Assembly (NCBI GenBank): GCA_039028975.1
Contig: JBCCHB010000005.1
Coordinates: 138,965 to 202,964 of the forward strand
Origin: JAHBNG01 sp039028975
Lineage (GTDB): Bacteria > Chloroflexota > Anaerolineae > Caldilineales > Caldilineaceae
Length of the DNA: 64,000 nt
Reading direction: 5' to 3'
Shown here: piece by piece, positions 8,799 to 17,642 of the stretch
Layout of the letters: every line of letters starts with the position of its first letter
How positions within the stretch are numbered: position 1 is the first letter of the stretch
Notes under the pieces: model-generated
What the model was told of the DNA's origin: nothing
What the model saw: the letters and a program-made list of their open reading frames with translations, nothing else
Database searches by the model: none
Program-made: the position numbers and the translations under genes

Positions 8799-8893
8799 AT
8801 CGCAATGTCAAGGAAATACTCTTTGATTTCGTCGCAAATAGCTCGGTCACGGCCGCAAAGCGGCACTGTAACCAAATAGAGTGACATTGCGAT
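8799..8893. repeat. Perfect 12-bp inverted repeat between permease and DUF3299 gene
   Basis: atcgcaatgtca (8799-8810) and tgacattgcgat (8882-8893) are perfect reverse complements about 71 bases apart. They fill most of the gap between two operon genes. They could form an intercistronic RNA hairpin or be the ends of a small inserted element. Confidence 0.55.
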
Positions 8894-8906
8894 CTCCTGA
8901 ACCTAT

Positions 8907-10163
8907 TCACACCTTTATCGCTAGTCCATCTTGCAACGACCGCCAGTAGGCAATTAAGCCCGGGACCAAACTCACCACAATGCTAAGTACAAGCACAATT
9001 ACAAAGAGCAGCCACTGCTGCGCATCTGGCAACGTAATCGCGATGTTGACGCCATAAGAATCCACAAGTAGAGGCTGGGTCGCCGCTAACAGCGTATATA
9101 GCACTACCATACCAAGCAAATAGCCGATGAAGACGATAAATACTGTTTCTAGCACAAATAAGAGCAAAATGTGGTAAGGATGAGCACCAACCGCTCGCAA
9201 AACAGCCATTTCGCGGCGACGTTCATTTAATGTCGATAAGAGCATAGTCAGCATACCCAACAGACCTGCAATCAGCACAAAGCCAGAAATCACCAAAAGC
9301 ACTTGTTCAAAGACCGAAATCGTTTGCCAGAATTCTGCAAGCGTTGCGCCAGGGATAATTGCCATCAGAGGTTCCTCTCTATACTCGCTGATTTCGCGCT
9401 GTAATCGGAACGTGTTGATGCGATTGGTCAAGCCGAGAAGAAAGGCCGTGACTGCTTTTGGGCTCAAATCCATCTTACGCGCTTGCTCGGCCGATAGTTG
9501 TAGGGCTGACCGTGCGCCGCCCTGCCAATCGACGTGAATGGCCTCTATTCCTTCCAGCGGGACATGAACTGTACGATCAACTGGCGTACCTGTCTTCTGT
9601 AAAATGCCCGTAACAACAAACGGTTTATCATCATGTTGCGAAAATTCCGTTGAGACAAGGCCGTGGGCGATGATGATCTCATCACCGAGCTGATAGTCAA
9701 GTGTTCGGGCAACATCAGCCCCAATCACGGTGTCGTAAACATCGGCAAAGGGTTGACCCTGGGCAAAGTCCAAATGTTGGCTTTGCCCATACTGATAATA
9801 TTCGAAGTAATCCGTATTGGTTCCCATGACGCGGAAACCGCGGTGAGAATCTCCTAGCGATATAGGAATAGACCAGGCAACTTCCTCAAAAGCGATGATA
9901 TCTTCATAGGATTCCCAGGTGACATTATTGGTGGCGTTTCCTATGCGAAACACACTATAAAGCAGTAAATTTGTTGGCCCGCTGCGCGCGCCAACAATTA
10001 GATCCGTCTGCGAAATGGTGTTGATAAAACTACTCTTGGCTTCTTTGCGAATTTTGTCCACGCCCAACAGCAAAGTGACGCTAATAGCGATGGACAAGAT
10101 AGTCAAGAGTAGACTGGTTCGTCGATGCCATGCACTCTTCAAGACAATGCGGAATAGTATCAT
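8907..10163 (-). CDS. FtsX/MacB-type ABC permease of zrg-like zinc operon
   Basis: A 418-residue protein with one N-terminal membrane helix (SLLLTILSIAISVTLLLGV), a large extracytoplasmic MacB-core-like domain and three C-terminal helices. The last domain carries LNERRREMAVLRAVGA, the coupling segment of LolC/FtsX permeases. Its start overlaps the stop of the ATPase gene by four bases (ATGA type). Members of this family usually do mechanotransmission or lipoprotein handling. The neighbours suggest a role in zinc acquisition. Confidence 0.88.
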   Translation of the reverse strand: MILFRIVLKSAWHRRTSLLLTILSIAISVTLLLGVDKIRKEAKSSFINTISQTDLIVGARSGPTNLLLYSVFRIGNATNNVTWESYEDIIAFEEVAWSIPISLGDSHRGFRVMGTNTDYFEYYQYGQSQHLDFAQGQPFADVYDTVIGADVARTLDYQLGDEIIIAHGLVSTEFSQHDDKPFVVTGILQKTGTPVDRTVHVPLEGIEAIHVDWQGGARSALQLSAEQARKMDLSPKAVTAFLLGLTNRINTFRLQREISEYREEPLMAIIPGATLAEFWQTISVFEQVLLVISGFVLIAGLLGMLTMLLSTLNERRREMAVLRAVGAHPYHILLLFVLETVFIVFIGYLLGMVVLYTLLAATQPLLVDSYGVNIAITLPDAQQWLLFVIVLVLSIVVSLVPGLIAYWRSLQDGLAIKV

Positions 10164-10855
10164 GACAGACCATGCCTCGCTTGGTTGATTTGATTCAAGT
10201 CGACTACATCTGGAAACTGCTTAGCAATATGTTGATCATGGCTAACAAAGATCAGCGTACTCTCCTGTTCTTCAGTTTCCTGAAAGAGAAGTTCCAAAAA
10301 ACGATCGCGATTAGCCGTGTCTAAGGCAGAGGTTGGTTCGTCAGCAATGACGATCTCCGGGCTGCCGATAAGCGCACGAGCTACGGCCGTCCGTTGCTGC
10401 TGGCCCACACTTAGTTTGGAGACGGACTGTTCGAGCAGCGATTCGGGGATACTTAGGTGACTCAAGAGGCGGCGAGCCGTTGCTTGCATATCGCCTGCAT
10501 TGGCTCTTTTGCGCTTCGAGAAGCCGCAGGGAAGCTGGACATTTTCAAGAAGTGAAAGATAGGGTAGTAAGTTAAACTGCTGAAAGATAATGCCTAAATG
10601 GTCCGCACGGAACTGATCTCGCCGAGTATTACTCAAGCCTTCCAATGGGGTACCCAAAACATTGACTGAGCCAGCAGTGGGTAGGTTGATGCCTGTGAGC
10701 AGGTTTAGCAACGTGGTTTTGCCGCTGCCGCTTGGACCTTGAATAAAGAGGTGCTCGCCTTTATTTACAACCAGTTCAGGAATATGTAAGAGGTCCGCTT
10801 TCTGGCCAGGCCAACGAAAACGAACCTCCTGCAAAAAGATGATAGGTTCAGACAT
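10160..10855 (-). CDS. ABC transporter ATP-binding protein of zrg-like zinc operon
   Basis: A 231-residue LolD/MacB-type ATPase. Walker A is GPSGSGKTTLL (about residues 39-49), the Q-loop region is IIFQQFNLLPYLS, the signature is KLSVGQQQRTAVARAL, Walker B is IVIADEPTSALD and the H-loop is SHDQHIA. It is translationally coupled to the permease gene through a four-base overlap, and the pair should form the pump. It lies 334 bases after zrgA on the same strand. Confidence 0.92.
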   Translation of the reverse strand: MSEPIIFLQEVRFRWPGQKADLLHIPELVVNKGEHLFIQGPSGSGKTTLLNLLTGINLPTAGSVNVLGTPLEGLSNTRRDQFRADHLGIIFQQFNLLPYLSLLENVQLPCGFSKRKRANAGDMQATARRLLSHLSIPESLLEQSVSKLSVGQQQRTAVARALIGSPEIVIADEPTSALDTANRDRFLELLFQETEEQESTLIFVSHDQHIAKQFPDVVDLNQINQARHGLS

Positions 10856-11189
10856 TATTTTTAATCTGTAAATTCAGGAGAACACATGTAATCCACGAAG
10901 AATTTCAGTAAACTGCAATAGAAACTGATGGCTTTGGTCATCGTTTCGTTTGCTCAAGTCTTGTTTAGCAGAAAAACCTGCAGACCACCGGAACCTGACA
11001 GGTTTGTTTGGGCAAATTCGCGACTATGGTCGAAACGACATTAACCCATTCGACTTTGGACTAATGTTTGAGGAGCAGGTGCAAAGCGCCACCAAGCGAC
11101 CGCGGACTACTGATTCTACACTTTGCACCGTTTGAAAGCTGTAGTGTAGCTAACGCTCTCTATCCTCGTGGAACATCAAACTCATCCGT
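10856..11189 (-). other. Gap between zrgA and the ABC genes
   Basis: 334 bases without a convincing gene. It contains short inverted repeats (ggtgcaaag near 11068 with ctttgcacc near 11121; acgctctc near 11152 with gagagcgt near 11200 at the end of zrgA). These may act as a processing or partial termination site that lowers ABC expression relative to the binding protein. No clear U-run was seen. Confidence 0.4.
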
Positions 11190-12128
11190 TTATTCTAACG
11201 AGAGCGTCGGATTGTCAGGCGTTAATTCGCCGGCAGACTGCTGGGTATCAGAAATCCATTGAACATCGATATCTTCAAAGTTTGGAAACTGTGCAAAAAG
11301 TGCGCTGGCATCTACTGATGCAAGGTTCTCTGGTTGCTGACATTCTAAGTTATAGGATACATCTATGTCAGAGTGAACCTCTTCACTATGATCGTCTTCG
11401 TCATGGCCCTCTTCGCCGTGGCCTTCCCCATCGTGGCCTTCTGCGTCTTCATCATGACCTTCCCCATCGTGGCCTTCTGCGTCTTCATCATGACCTTCTT
11501 CGTCGCTGTGGCCTTCTCCATCTTCGTCGTGGCCCTCTTCATCGCTGTGACCTTCTGCGTCTTCATCATGGCCTTCCCCATCGTGGCCTTCTGCGTCTTC
11601 GTCATGACCTTCTTCACTGTGACTCTCTTCGTCGTGACCTTCTTCAGAATATGCAGTCTGGACAGTTGCTGATACCAGCGTACACCCGGCCTCTGGACTA
11701 AGCTGAAGTAGACCGCCTGCCTCGAGCGCCGCCACACTCTCAGCCATCAGGGCTTTTTCTTCATCAGACGTGGGTTCGTATTCAAAGCCTAGAACGTTAA
11801 AAGCAGGTGTTTGTAGATCAATGGCGACATCGTTACCTGACCAAGCAATCATCAACTCAGCTACACCATGTTCGTGTGCCCCAAGTTCCCGGCGTTCACC
11901 ATCGCCATCGTGGCCATGTTCATCGGACTCTTCTTCATCGCTGTGGTCACCTTCTTCGCCATGTTCGTCGGCATCCTCATCGCTGTGCTCTTCTTCGGCT
12001 TCTTGCGCCATATCAGACGACTCAGCAGAATCTGCGGTTTGTGGCTCTGCTGTGTCTAGCGCTACAGGCGCACATGCAACAGCAAAAATAATTAGAAAAC
12101 ATGTGACCAAGAGGTATCTAAGCATCAT
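11190..12128 (-). CDS. zrgA: ZrgA-family (DUF2796) zinc-binding lipoprotein with His/Asp/Glu repeats
   Basis: A 312-residue protein with a lipoprotein signal (lipobox FAVAC, Cys about residue 19). An acidic His-rich spacer (about 45-80) precedes the DUF2796 start RRELGAHEHGVAELMIAWSG. The domain continues through TPAFNVLGFEYEP and AGCTLVSATV, is interrupted by a long repeat of EGHDEDAEGHDGEGHDED type (about 165-250), and finishes with a YNLECQQP segment and FPNFEDIDVQWISDTQQ. In Vibrio, ZrgA captures zinc for an ABC-type uptake system. The His/acid repeats are the likely metal chelators. The Cys in AGC and in LEC may form a disulfide. This is the first gene of the operon; zinc-dependent control is expected, but no Zur box was recognised. 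Confidence 0.87.
   Translation of the reverse strand: MMLRYLLVTCFLIIFAVACAPVALDTAEPQTADSAESSDMAQEAEEEHSDEDADEHGEEGDHSDEEESDEHGHDGDGERRELGAHEHGVAELMIAWSGNDVAIDLQTPAFNVLGFEYEPTSDEEKALMAESVAALEAGGLLQLSPEAGCTLVSATVQTAYSEEGHDEESHSEEGHDEDAEGHDGEGHDEDAEGHSDEEGHDEDGEGHSDEEGHDEDAEGHDGEGHDEDAEGHDGEGHGEEGHDEDDHSEEVHSDIDVSYNLECQQPENLASVDASALFAQFPNFEDIDVQWISDTQQSAGELTPDNPTLSLE
11385..11645 (-). repeat. Degenerate tandem repeat encoding the His/Asp/Glu metal-binding segment
   Basis: Repeated units of about 30-36 bases (minus strand gaaggccacgatggggaagg type) encode GHDEDAEGH and GHDGEGHDED variants. They interrupt the DUF2796 domain of ZrgA. Length variation between strains is likely because units are nearly identical. 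Confidence 0.75.
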
Positions 12129-12496
12129 TTCTCTCCTATAAGTTGACTCTGAGGGAAGTTTACTGTGAAGGTTATGTGGAATACAATTAAGGTTCTGTCG
12201 AGAGTGATAGTGTTTAACGGATTTCGTCGATTCTTCATCTGCGAAATCTTCGAATCCTTATTGCTCTGCAGTGTAGGTATACCTTAAATGATCATACAAT
12301 AGCTAGACTCGAATCAGCAAACTACATGAGACACAATCTCAATTAGCAGCAAGCACAATACCACAATACCTAAGCCCGGTTTCGTTTCCATTTTCGACCC
12401 AGAAGGGAAACTGAATCAAAGCTTTTGACGTCAATATTTTGTGAGCGATTCGGTAAATACGGTGCCAATTGAGGAAGGTTCTTGCTATCCGAATCC
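12129..12496. other. Upstream region of zrgA, downstream of SH3b gene
   Basis: 368 AT-rich bases with no gene seen. It must contain the minus-strand zrgA promoter and the terminator of nothing larger than the neighbours. A GGAGAG ribosome binding site lies just before the zrgA start. No Zur-like palindrome was recognised with confidence. Confidence 0.35.
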
Positions 12497-13666
12497 TCAA
12501 CAATTGATTTGCACAGGAATTAGTGGCAGCCCTTTAATTTTCAGTTGTGATTGTTCAGCGCCCAGTGGTAGGTCAAATACAAATGAAAGTCTCAATTCGT
12601 CACCAGGTGGTGTGGTAAAGTGGTACTCTCGACCCATTATTATTCCATTTTCAAGCTGCATGGGTGACTGAGGCTTATCTTGATTGAATAGCACCTTTGC
12701 GTTGAAAGTTTCTGGCAAGGTAAGATGCTCTATGTCCCAAGCAAAGAACTTATCATTTCCCAACCTAAATTGAGCCAAGTCATGATTCCGCCCTCTAGAA
12801 TCTTCCAGTGCTATCTCCTCCAGAACGATTTCGTCCAAAGAAGTGACGAGTGTCAACTCAACAACGATCATTTCGCCCATTTTCGTCTCAACGTTTTTTT
12901 CAGTGAGTCCCGAGGTGGAGAAATCAGCGGCTTCTACGATGATTTGGGGGTTCGAACAGACGCGTACGTCAGTAATAGATATTCCCTTGCCGGGTACTTG
13001 GCTTTCAAGAGATCCGTTAGAGGTACTTGTTATCAGAAATGCGCCAATCCATTCCCCATCTATTAGTTGATACCACGTCCCATCAGCGTTCTGGGCCATA
13101 ATCTCTACTCCATCCCCAGCCTGAACTTGCCCAACAACTGCAAAGTTTGTGCCGGGACCAGACCGAAGATTGGCATTTTGATTCACCGTTGCTGGTTGTG
13201 TGGCTATTGACTTTGCGCCAAGCCCGGTGCGGGAGTTTACGCGCAGGTTTGCCGTAGGTGATACTGTAGATACTGATGTTACAGATGTTGATAGTACAGA
13301 CGTGGGTGCTGGAGTAGGCGTTAGAAGCTCAAAATCAGATGCAGTTTTGTCCCCAAATTCTACAGAGGCCACCGCATTATCAGGATTGATGCTTTGAGGA
13401 TCAATTTCTGCAGCAATCTCAAAAGTAGATGATATTGGCTCTACGTCGCTAATTGTGATAAGTGAGTCCAGCGTAAGCGTCAATGAAAGATGAGTCGATA
13501 TCGTCTCGCTGTTACTTATCGGAATCTCAATATTTATAGAGAGCGGTATTTGCTCACGAGTCTTGATAACCAATTGACTACTATTTCTTTGACCGATAGC
13601 CGTTAGTGATATCAATAATGTTACAGCCACAATAAAACCAAACATGAAAGGTATCAATTTTCTCAT
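12497..13666 (-). CDS. Membrane-anchored or secreted SH3b-domain protein
   Basis: A 389-residue protein from ATG 13666, chosen because it begins a clean signal/anchor sequence (MRKLIPFMFGFIVAVTLL); the frame is open further upstream, but that part looks unlike protein. A Thr/Ser/Pro-rich linker (about 130-170) leads to a bacterial SH3 (SH3_3) domain: ANLRSGPGTNFAVVGQV through DGTWYQL and GEWIGAFLI. The C-terminal 190 residues form an unrecognised beta-rich domain. SH3b domains bind cell-wall peptides, so an envelope function is likely. It seems monocistronic; nothing ties it to the zrg operon. The exact role is unknown. Confidence 0.75.
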   Translation of the reverse strand: MRKLIPFMFGFIVAVTLLISLTAIGQRNSSQLVIKTREQIPLSINIEIPISNSETISTHLSLTLTLDSLITISDVEPISSTFEIAAEIDPQSINPDNAVASVEFGDKTASDFELLTPTPAPTSVLSTSVTSVSTVSPTANLRVNSRTGLGAKSIATQPATVNQNANLRSGPGTNFAVVGQVQAGDGVEIMAQNADGTWYQLIDGEWIGAFLITSTSNGSLESQVPGKGISITDVRVCSNPQIIVEAADFSTSGLTEKNVETKMGEMIVVELTLVTSLDEIVLEEIALEDSRGRNHDLAQFRLGNDKFFAWDIEHLTLPETFNAKVLFNQDKPQSPMQLENGIIMGREYHFTTPPGDELRLSFVFDLPLGAEQSQLKIKGLPLIPVQINC

Positions 13667-14170
13667 GAATTTTTTCTCAATGCATACCTGCAAATTGACA
13701 AGCCCGGTCGTCTGTTTGCAAGTTCGGGCGATGATGTGTGAATCGTAGTATACCATAGCATATATGAGAGTTCTATAGACGATGTCAATTCTACTCCTGT
13801 GCATTATTAAACGGACTGTAGCGCGGGTAGAGTGCGGTAACGTTATGCTAAACAAGCCAACCAATTTCACAATACGAGATGGTAACTTCTGACACTCAGC
13901 AGAGCGCAGCAGACCGTAATTGACATCATTAGCGGAACAAGCTAACATACTTACGTAGATTCTACGATTTCATCAACAGGTGAAAGAAGTGAGTTTTCCC
14001 CCGCCCCTTTCCCATTACGCAGTTTACGCAAACTTATGTTTTCCGCTGAGAGCATTCTCTAATGCAAGAGGTAGCCACAAATGAACCGGCGTAAGAGACC
14101 ACCTCCACCGCTCCAGCAATCGTACATACTGCTGAAATTTAAACCTATCATTTAACAAAGGAAAACCAGC
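13667..14170. other. Intergenic region before the first ABC importer
   Basis: 504 bases between divergently transcribed genes, with no convincing gene. It holds the promoter of the plus-strand catabolic block, a LacI-type palindrome (14021-14034) and an AAAGGA ribosome binding site before ATG 14171. Confidence 0.4.
14021..14034. promoter_or_regulatory. LacI-type operator candidate
   Basis: agtttacgcaaact is a near-perfect palindrome (arms agttt/aaact, centre acgc), the size and style of LacI/GalR-family operators. It lies 137 bases before the solute-binding protein start. No LacI-family regulator is in the window. Confidence 0.35.
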
Positions 14171-15505
14171 ATGAATCAAATGTCCAAACATGCACTCAGC
14201 CGTCGCCAGTTTTTGGGGTTGATGGGCGCTAGCACAACGGTTGTGGCATTGGCGGCCTGTGCGCCCGTGGCCTCGCCAACATCGGACGGAGGCGCTGCCC
14301 CAGCTGCGGAGGGAGTAACCCTCTCTCATTGGCAACATCATTCGGCTGGACGAGCAGCTGCAGTGGAGGAGTTCAAGGCCCAATTTGAAGCGGCCAACGC
14401 CGATGCCACTATCGATTTCCAATCCATTCCGTGGGCAGATTATTGGGGCAAGTTGGCATCAGGGGTTGCTGCAGGGGCCGGCTCGGCTCCGGATATCTTC
14501 CAGATCCCTATGGGGTTAGTAGAAGAGTATATCGCTGGCGGCAACATTATTCCAGTCAGTGACCTTGTCATCTCTAGTACTGAGATTGAGGAAAGCTACC
14601 TGCCATGGACCGTACAGCGCGGCAAACAGGGCAGCGACTACTATGGTCTTCCGCTGGATGTGCAGACACTGGTAATGTACCGTAACAATGCACTCTACGA
14701 AGAAGCAGGTCTTGATGTTACCGCGCCCTATGTCGATCATGCTGATCTGATGGAGCAGGCGATGGCACTCACCAAGAAGACAGATGGGCTCACCGATCAG
14801 GTTGGTTGTAACACTGGTTACTACAGCGCTTGGCAGACGATTCTCTACCAACAATATCTGCAGCGCGAAGAGAATGGCACCATGTGGGTTGATGAAGCAA
14901 CAAACCAGCTTGTATGGCAAGATTACCCCGCGATCCTAGAGACTTTCAAATGGTTCTGTACGTTATCGGGTGAAGCAGATGATGATTCCTTCTTAGCCGG
15001 CCAGTCTCGTTTTGCCTTAGGCAAGGTGGGGATGGAGATCGGCCACCCGGTGAGCCGAGGTGGTTTGCAAGCCCAAGCGCCGGATCTGGAATACACAATC
15101 GTGCCATTTGCACCCCGCTCGGACGGGCAAGAAAATTACACTGGCGGCTCACACTGGATGTGGGTGGTGGGTCAGTGGGCAGCCGACAATTCAGAGGCGG
15201 CTTGGAATTGGGTTCACTTCTGCACCAACGAAGAGGCCCAAGTTACCTGGAATGACGTTGCTGGTGATCTGCCCAGCTTTAAGGGGTTAAGCAGCGACGA
15301 ACGCTTCCGCGCCGATGCCAATGCTGTTGTCTGCATGGATTCGCTGGAATATGCCACACCGTGGGAGTGGGTTGGCTGGGCCGAATGGGTCAAGGAGACG
15401 GGAGATGCCCGAGACCGAGTGGTTATTGGTGGTGAAACCCCAGAGGGTTCATTTGACATTATGGTTGAGAATTTGAATAAGGTAATTGCGGATCATACGG
15501 TTTAG
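14171..15505 (+). CDS. ABC sugar-type extracellular solute-binding protein (Tat lipoprotein)
   Basis: A 444-residue solute-binding protein of the carbohydrate (family 1) type. The N-terminus has a Tat motif SRRQFLGLMGAS and then lipobox ALAAC, so it is probably exported folded and lipid-anchored. Family features include ITLSHWQHH-like opening strands, WADYWGKLASG, and the C-terminal NKVIADH helix. It is the first gene of the importer, followed by two permeases after a 257-base spacer with a strong hairpin. No ATPase gene is nearby, so a shared MsiK/UgpC-type ATPase encoded elsewhere is likely. Family members bind sugars or polyols, but the ligand cannot be read from the sequence, and the neighbouring dioxygenases do not point to a specific one. 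Confidence 0.9.
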   Translation: MNQMSKHALSRRQFLGLMGASTTVVALAACAPVASPTSDGGAAPAAEGVTLSHWQHHSAGRAAAVEEFKAQFEAANADATIDFQSIPWADYWGKLASGVAAGAGSAPDIFQIPMGLVEEYIAGGNIIPVSDLVISSTEIEESYLPWTVQRGKQGSDYYGLPLDVQTLVMYRNNALYEEAGLDVTAPYVDHADLMEQAMALTKKTDGLTDQVGCNTGYYSAWQTILYQQYLQREENGTMWVDEATNQLVWQDYPAILETFKWFCTLSGEADDDSFLAGQSRFALGKVGMEIGHPVSRGGLQAQAPDLEYTIVPFAPRSDGQENYTGGSHWMWVVGQWAADNSEAAWNWVHFCTNEEAQVTWNDVAGDLPSFKGLSSDERFRADANAVVCMDSLEYATPWEWVGWAEWVKETGDARDRVVIGGETPEGSFDIMVENLNKVIADHTV

Positions 15506-15552
15506 GAGTGCGAAGGACTGGGGATTGGGGACTAACTCAATTGCGAATGGTG

Positions 15553-15613
15553 AATTCTTAATGGTGAATGAGCGGGGAAAGAGCATCGACGCCGTCGTTC
15601 ACCATTAAGAATT
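15553..15613. repeat. Inverted repeat in the binding protein-permease spacer
   Basis: A 16-base arm (15553-15568) and its perfect reverse complement (15598-15613) form a hairpin with a 29-base loop. The left arm overlaps a direct repeat of aatggtgaat. The same spacer (15506-15762) also has ctggggattg near 15519 and caatccccag near 15701, a second, nested-outside pair. No other gene is in the spacer. Confidence 0.65.
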
Positions 15614-15762
15614 TTGGGGTCTTGGACCGTACGAGAGATCTGGTTGAATTTCAGATCGACAATTTCGTGTCGATGTCCTAACCGCAAGGGACTAATCCCT
15701 CAATCCCCAGCTCCTAATCCCTAATCCCTTCCCCCATTCCCTCTAACGAAAGAAAAGCCAAC

Positions 15763-16695
15763 GTGACAACCCGAAGCCTCTTTGCGCGAAAACCGATTAG
15801 CCCCTTACAACGGCGTGAAATCATGTGGGCCTATGCATTCCTGGGGCCAGCCTTCTTTTTTCTGATCGTATTGATTGTCTTTCCCATCCTATTTGCCTTT
15901 TGGATCAGCCTCCATGACTGGAGCCTGATCCCACAGCCAACCCCATTCCTCGGTTTTCAAAATTATATTGAAGCCATCCAAGATCCGCTTACGCTCAAGA
16001 GCCTGCGGAACACCCTCTACTATACCGTCATGGTGGTGCCGGTTGGGATGGGCGTAGCACTCGCCTTGGCCCTTGTGATGAATCAGGATGGCCTGCCATT
16101 TCGCACCCTCTTTCGTACGGTCTACTTTATCCCCGTGATCACTTCATGGGTGGCGGTATCTTTTGTTTGGGTCTGGATGTTTGAGCCGCGTTGGGGTTTT
16201 GTCAATGCATTCCTCAGTTGGTTTGGGATTACTGGCATTAAGTGGCTGGCCTCGCCTACCTGGGCCTTGCCAGCCATCATTATTGTGGCCATCTGGAAAG
16301 GACTGGGCTTTAGCATGGTTCTCTTTTTGGCTGGCTTGCAGAGCATTCCTCGCGAAATGTATGAGGCGGCCAGAATCGACGGGGCCAATCGCTGGCAGAA
16401 TTTCCGCTTTATTACCTTTCCCCTGTTGAATCCGACCATCGTCTTTATAACGGTTACCGGTGTCATTGGTTCGCTGCAGGTCTTTACACCAGCGGTCATT
16501 ATGACAACGCGCCAGGGCGAAGCGGGGGGGCCTATCGACTCCACACGCGTAATGGTCTATCATATTTATGCAACTGCTTTTCGCTACAACAATCTAGGCT
16601 ATGGAGCGACGTTGGCCTTCTTACTATTTGTCTTGATTCTAGCCATTACGCTGATTCAGTTGCGGCTGACTCAGCGTGAAATTGAGTATGGATAG
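15763..16695 (+). CDS. ABC sugar permease, MalF/UgpA type
   Basis: A 310-residue inner-membrane protein with six predicted helices. The cytoplasmic EAA loop is YEAARIDGANRWQNFRFITFPLL. The N-terminus FARKPISPLQRREIMWAYAFLGPAFFF is typical of UgpA/MalF-like permeases. The start is GTG. It pairs with the next gene (5-base gap) to form the channel for the preceding binding protein. Confidence 0.92.
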   Translation: MTTRSLFARKPISPLQRREIMWAYAFLGPAFFFLIVLIVFPILFAFWISLHDWSLIPQPTPFLGFQNYIEAIQDPLTLKSLRNTLYYTVMVVPVGMGVALALALVMNQDGLPFRTLFRTVYFIPVITSWVAVSFVWVWMFEPRWGFVNAFLSWFGITGIKWLASPTWALPAIIIVAIWKGLGFSMVLFLAGLQSIPREMYEAARIDGANRWQNFRFITFPLLNPTIVFITVTGVIGSLQVFTPAVIMTTRQGEAGGPIDSTRVMVYHIYATAFRYNNLGYGATLAFLLFVLILAITLIQLRLTQREIEYG

Positions 16696-16700
16696 CGTCT

Positions 16701-17585
16701 ATGCGTGAAATTGCAACCAATTCGACTCTGAACAATGCTACAACTGACAACAACAGCCGATTGCTTCCTGGTTTGGGTAACATTCTGGGGTTATTGCTCC
16801 TGATTGCAGGTGGCATCTGGATGTTGTTGCCGCTGATCTGGATGCTTTCGGCATCACTCATGCCTCTCTCTGAGGTAATCAAGGTGCCACCTGTTTGGTT
16901 TGCACCGGACAAATACTCACCGGCCAACTATCTCGAGGTGTGGACAGCAGGTGGATTCTGGCGTTTCTTTCTCAACACGGCATTTGTCGCCGTTACCATC
17001 ACCCTGCTACAACTGCTCACAAGTACAATGGCCGGTTTTGCCTTTGCCCGTTACGAGTTTCCAGGGCGGACGGTGATCTTCATCATTATTCTCTCTACGC
17101 TGATGATTCCTTTTCAGGTCATTATGATTCCACTCTTTATCATGATGGCCAGAGTCGGTTTGGTAAACACCTACTGGGGACTGATCTTACCTGCCATGAT
17201 CACACCCTTCGGCATCTTTTTGATGCGCCAATTTATGCTCAGCGTCCCCAAATCTCTATTGGAAGCGGCGCGCATTGATGGAGCTGCGGAACCCTTTATC
17301 TACGCGAGAATTATGCTACCTCTTTGCAAACCTGCCATCGCAGCCTTGACCATCTTTACCTTTCTGGCCGCCTGGGATGACTTTTTGTGGCCTCTGATTG
17401 TCATTAATAGCAAAGAATTATGGACGCTCTCTATCGCCATGTCCCGCTTTACGGAGCAGTACATTGCCCAGACCCATCTGCAAATGGCTGGCGCCAGCAT
17501 TATGTTTCTACCTGTCCTATTGGTTTTCCTCTTTATGCAGCGTAACTTTATTGAGGGGATTACGATGACGGGTTTGAAAGGGTAG
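16701..17585 (+). CDS. ABC sugar permease, MalG/UgpE type
   Basis: A 294-residue inner-membrane protein with six helices. The EAA loop is LEAARIDGAAEPFIYARIMLPLCKP and the C-terminus RNFIEGITMTGLKG is characteristic of MalG-type subunits. It is the partner of the upstream permease. The stop is immediately followed by the 14-bp repeats that carry the start of the GNAT gene. Confidence 0.92.
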   Translation: MREIATNSTLNNATTDNNSRLLPGLGNILGLLLLIAGGIWMLLPLIWMLSASLMPLSEVIKVPPVWFAPDKYSPANYLEVWTAGGFWRFFLNTAFVAVTITLLQLLTSTMAGFAFARYEFPGRTVIFIIILSTLMIPFQVIMIPLFIMMARVGLVNTYWGLILPAMITPFGIFLMRQFMLSVPKSLLEAARIDGAAEPFIYARIMLPLCKPAIAALTIFTFLAAWDDFLWPLIVINSKELWTLSIAMSRFTEQYIAQTHLQMAGASIMFLPVLLVFLFMQRNFIEGITMTGLKG

Positions 17586-17586
17586 T

Positions 17587-17642
17587 CAATGACTAGCAAC
17601 CAATGACTAGCAACCAATGACTAGCAACCAATGACTAGCAAC
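17587..17642 (+). repeat. 14-bp tandem repeat x4 carrying iterated start codons
   Basis: Four exact copies of caatgactagcaac. Each contains an ATG (17589, 17603, 17617, 17631). The first three open five-codon ORFs (MTSNQ) whose TGA overlaps the next ATG as ATGA; the fourth ATG starts the GNAT gene. Because 14 is not a multiple of 3, each copy changes frame. Confidence 0.85.

Noticed and set aside
11373..11672. Plus-strand membrane protein opposite zrgA
   Set aside because: It is the antisense of the His/Asp/Glu repeat; the hydrophobic composition follows from the codons on the other strand.
13667..13948. N-terminal extension of the SH3b protein
   Set aside because: The extra 94 residues lack protein-like character and would bury a clean signal sequence starting at 13666.
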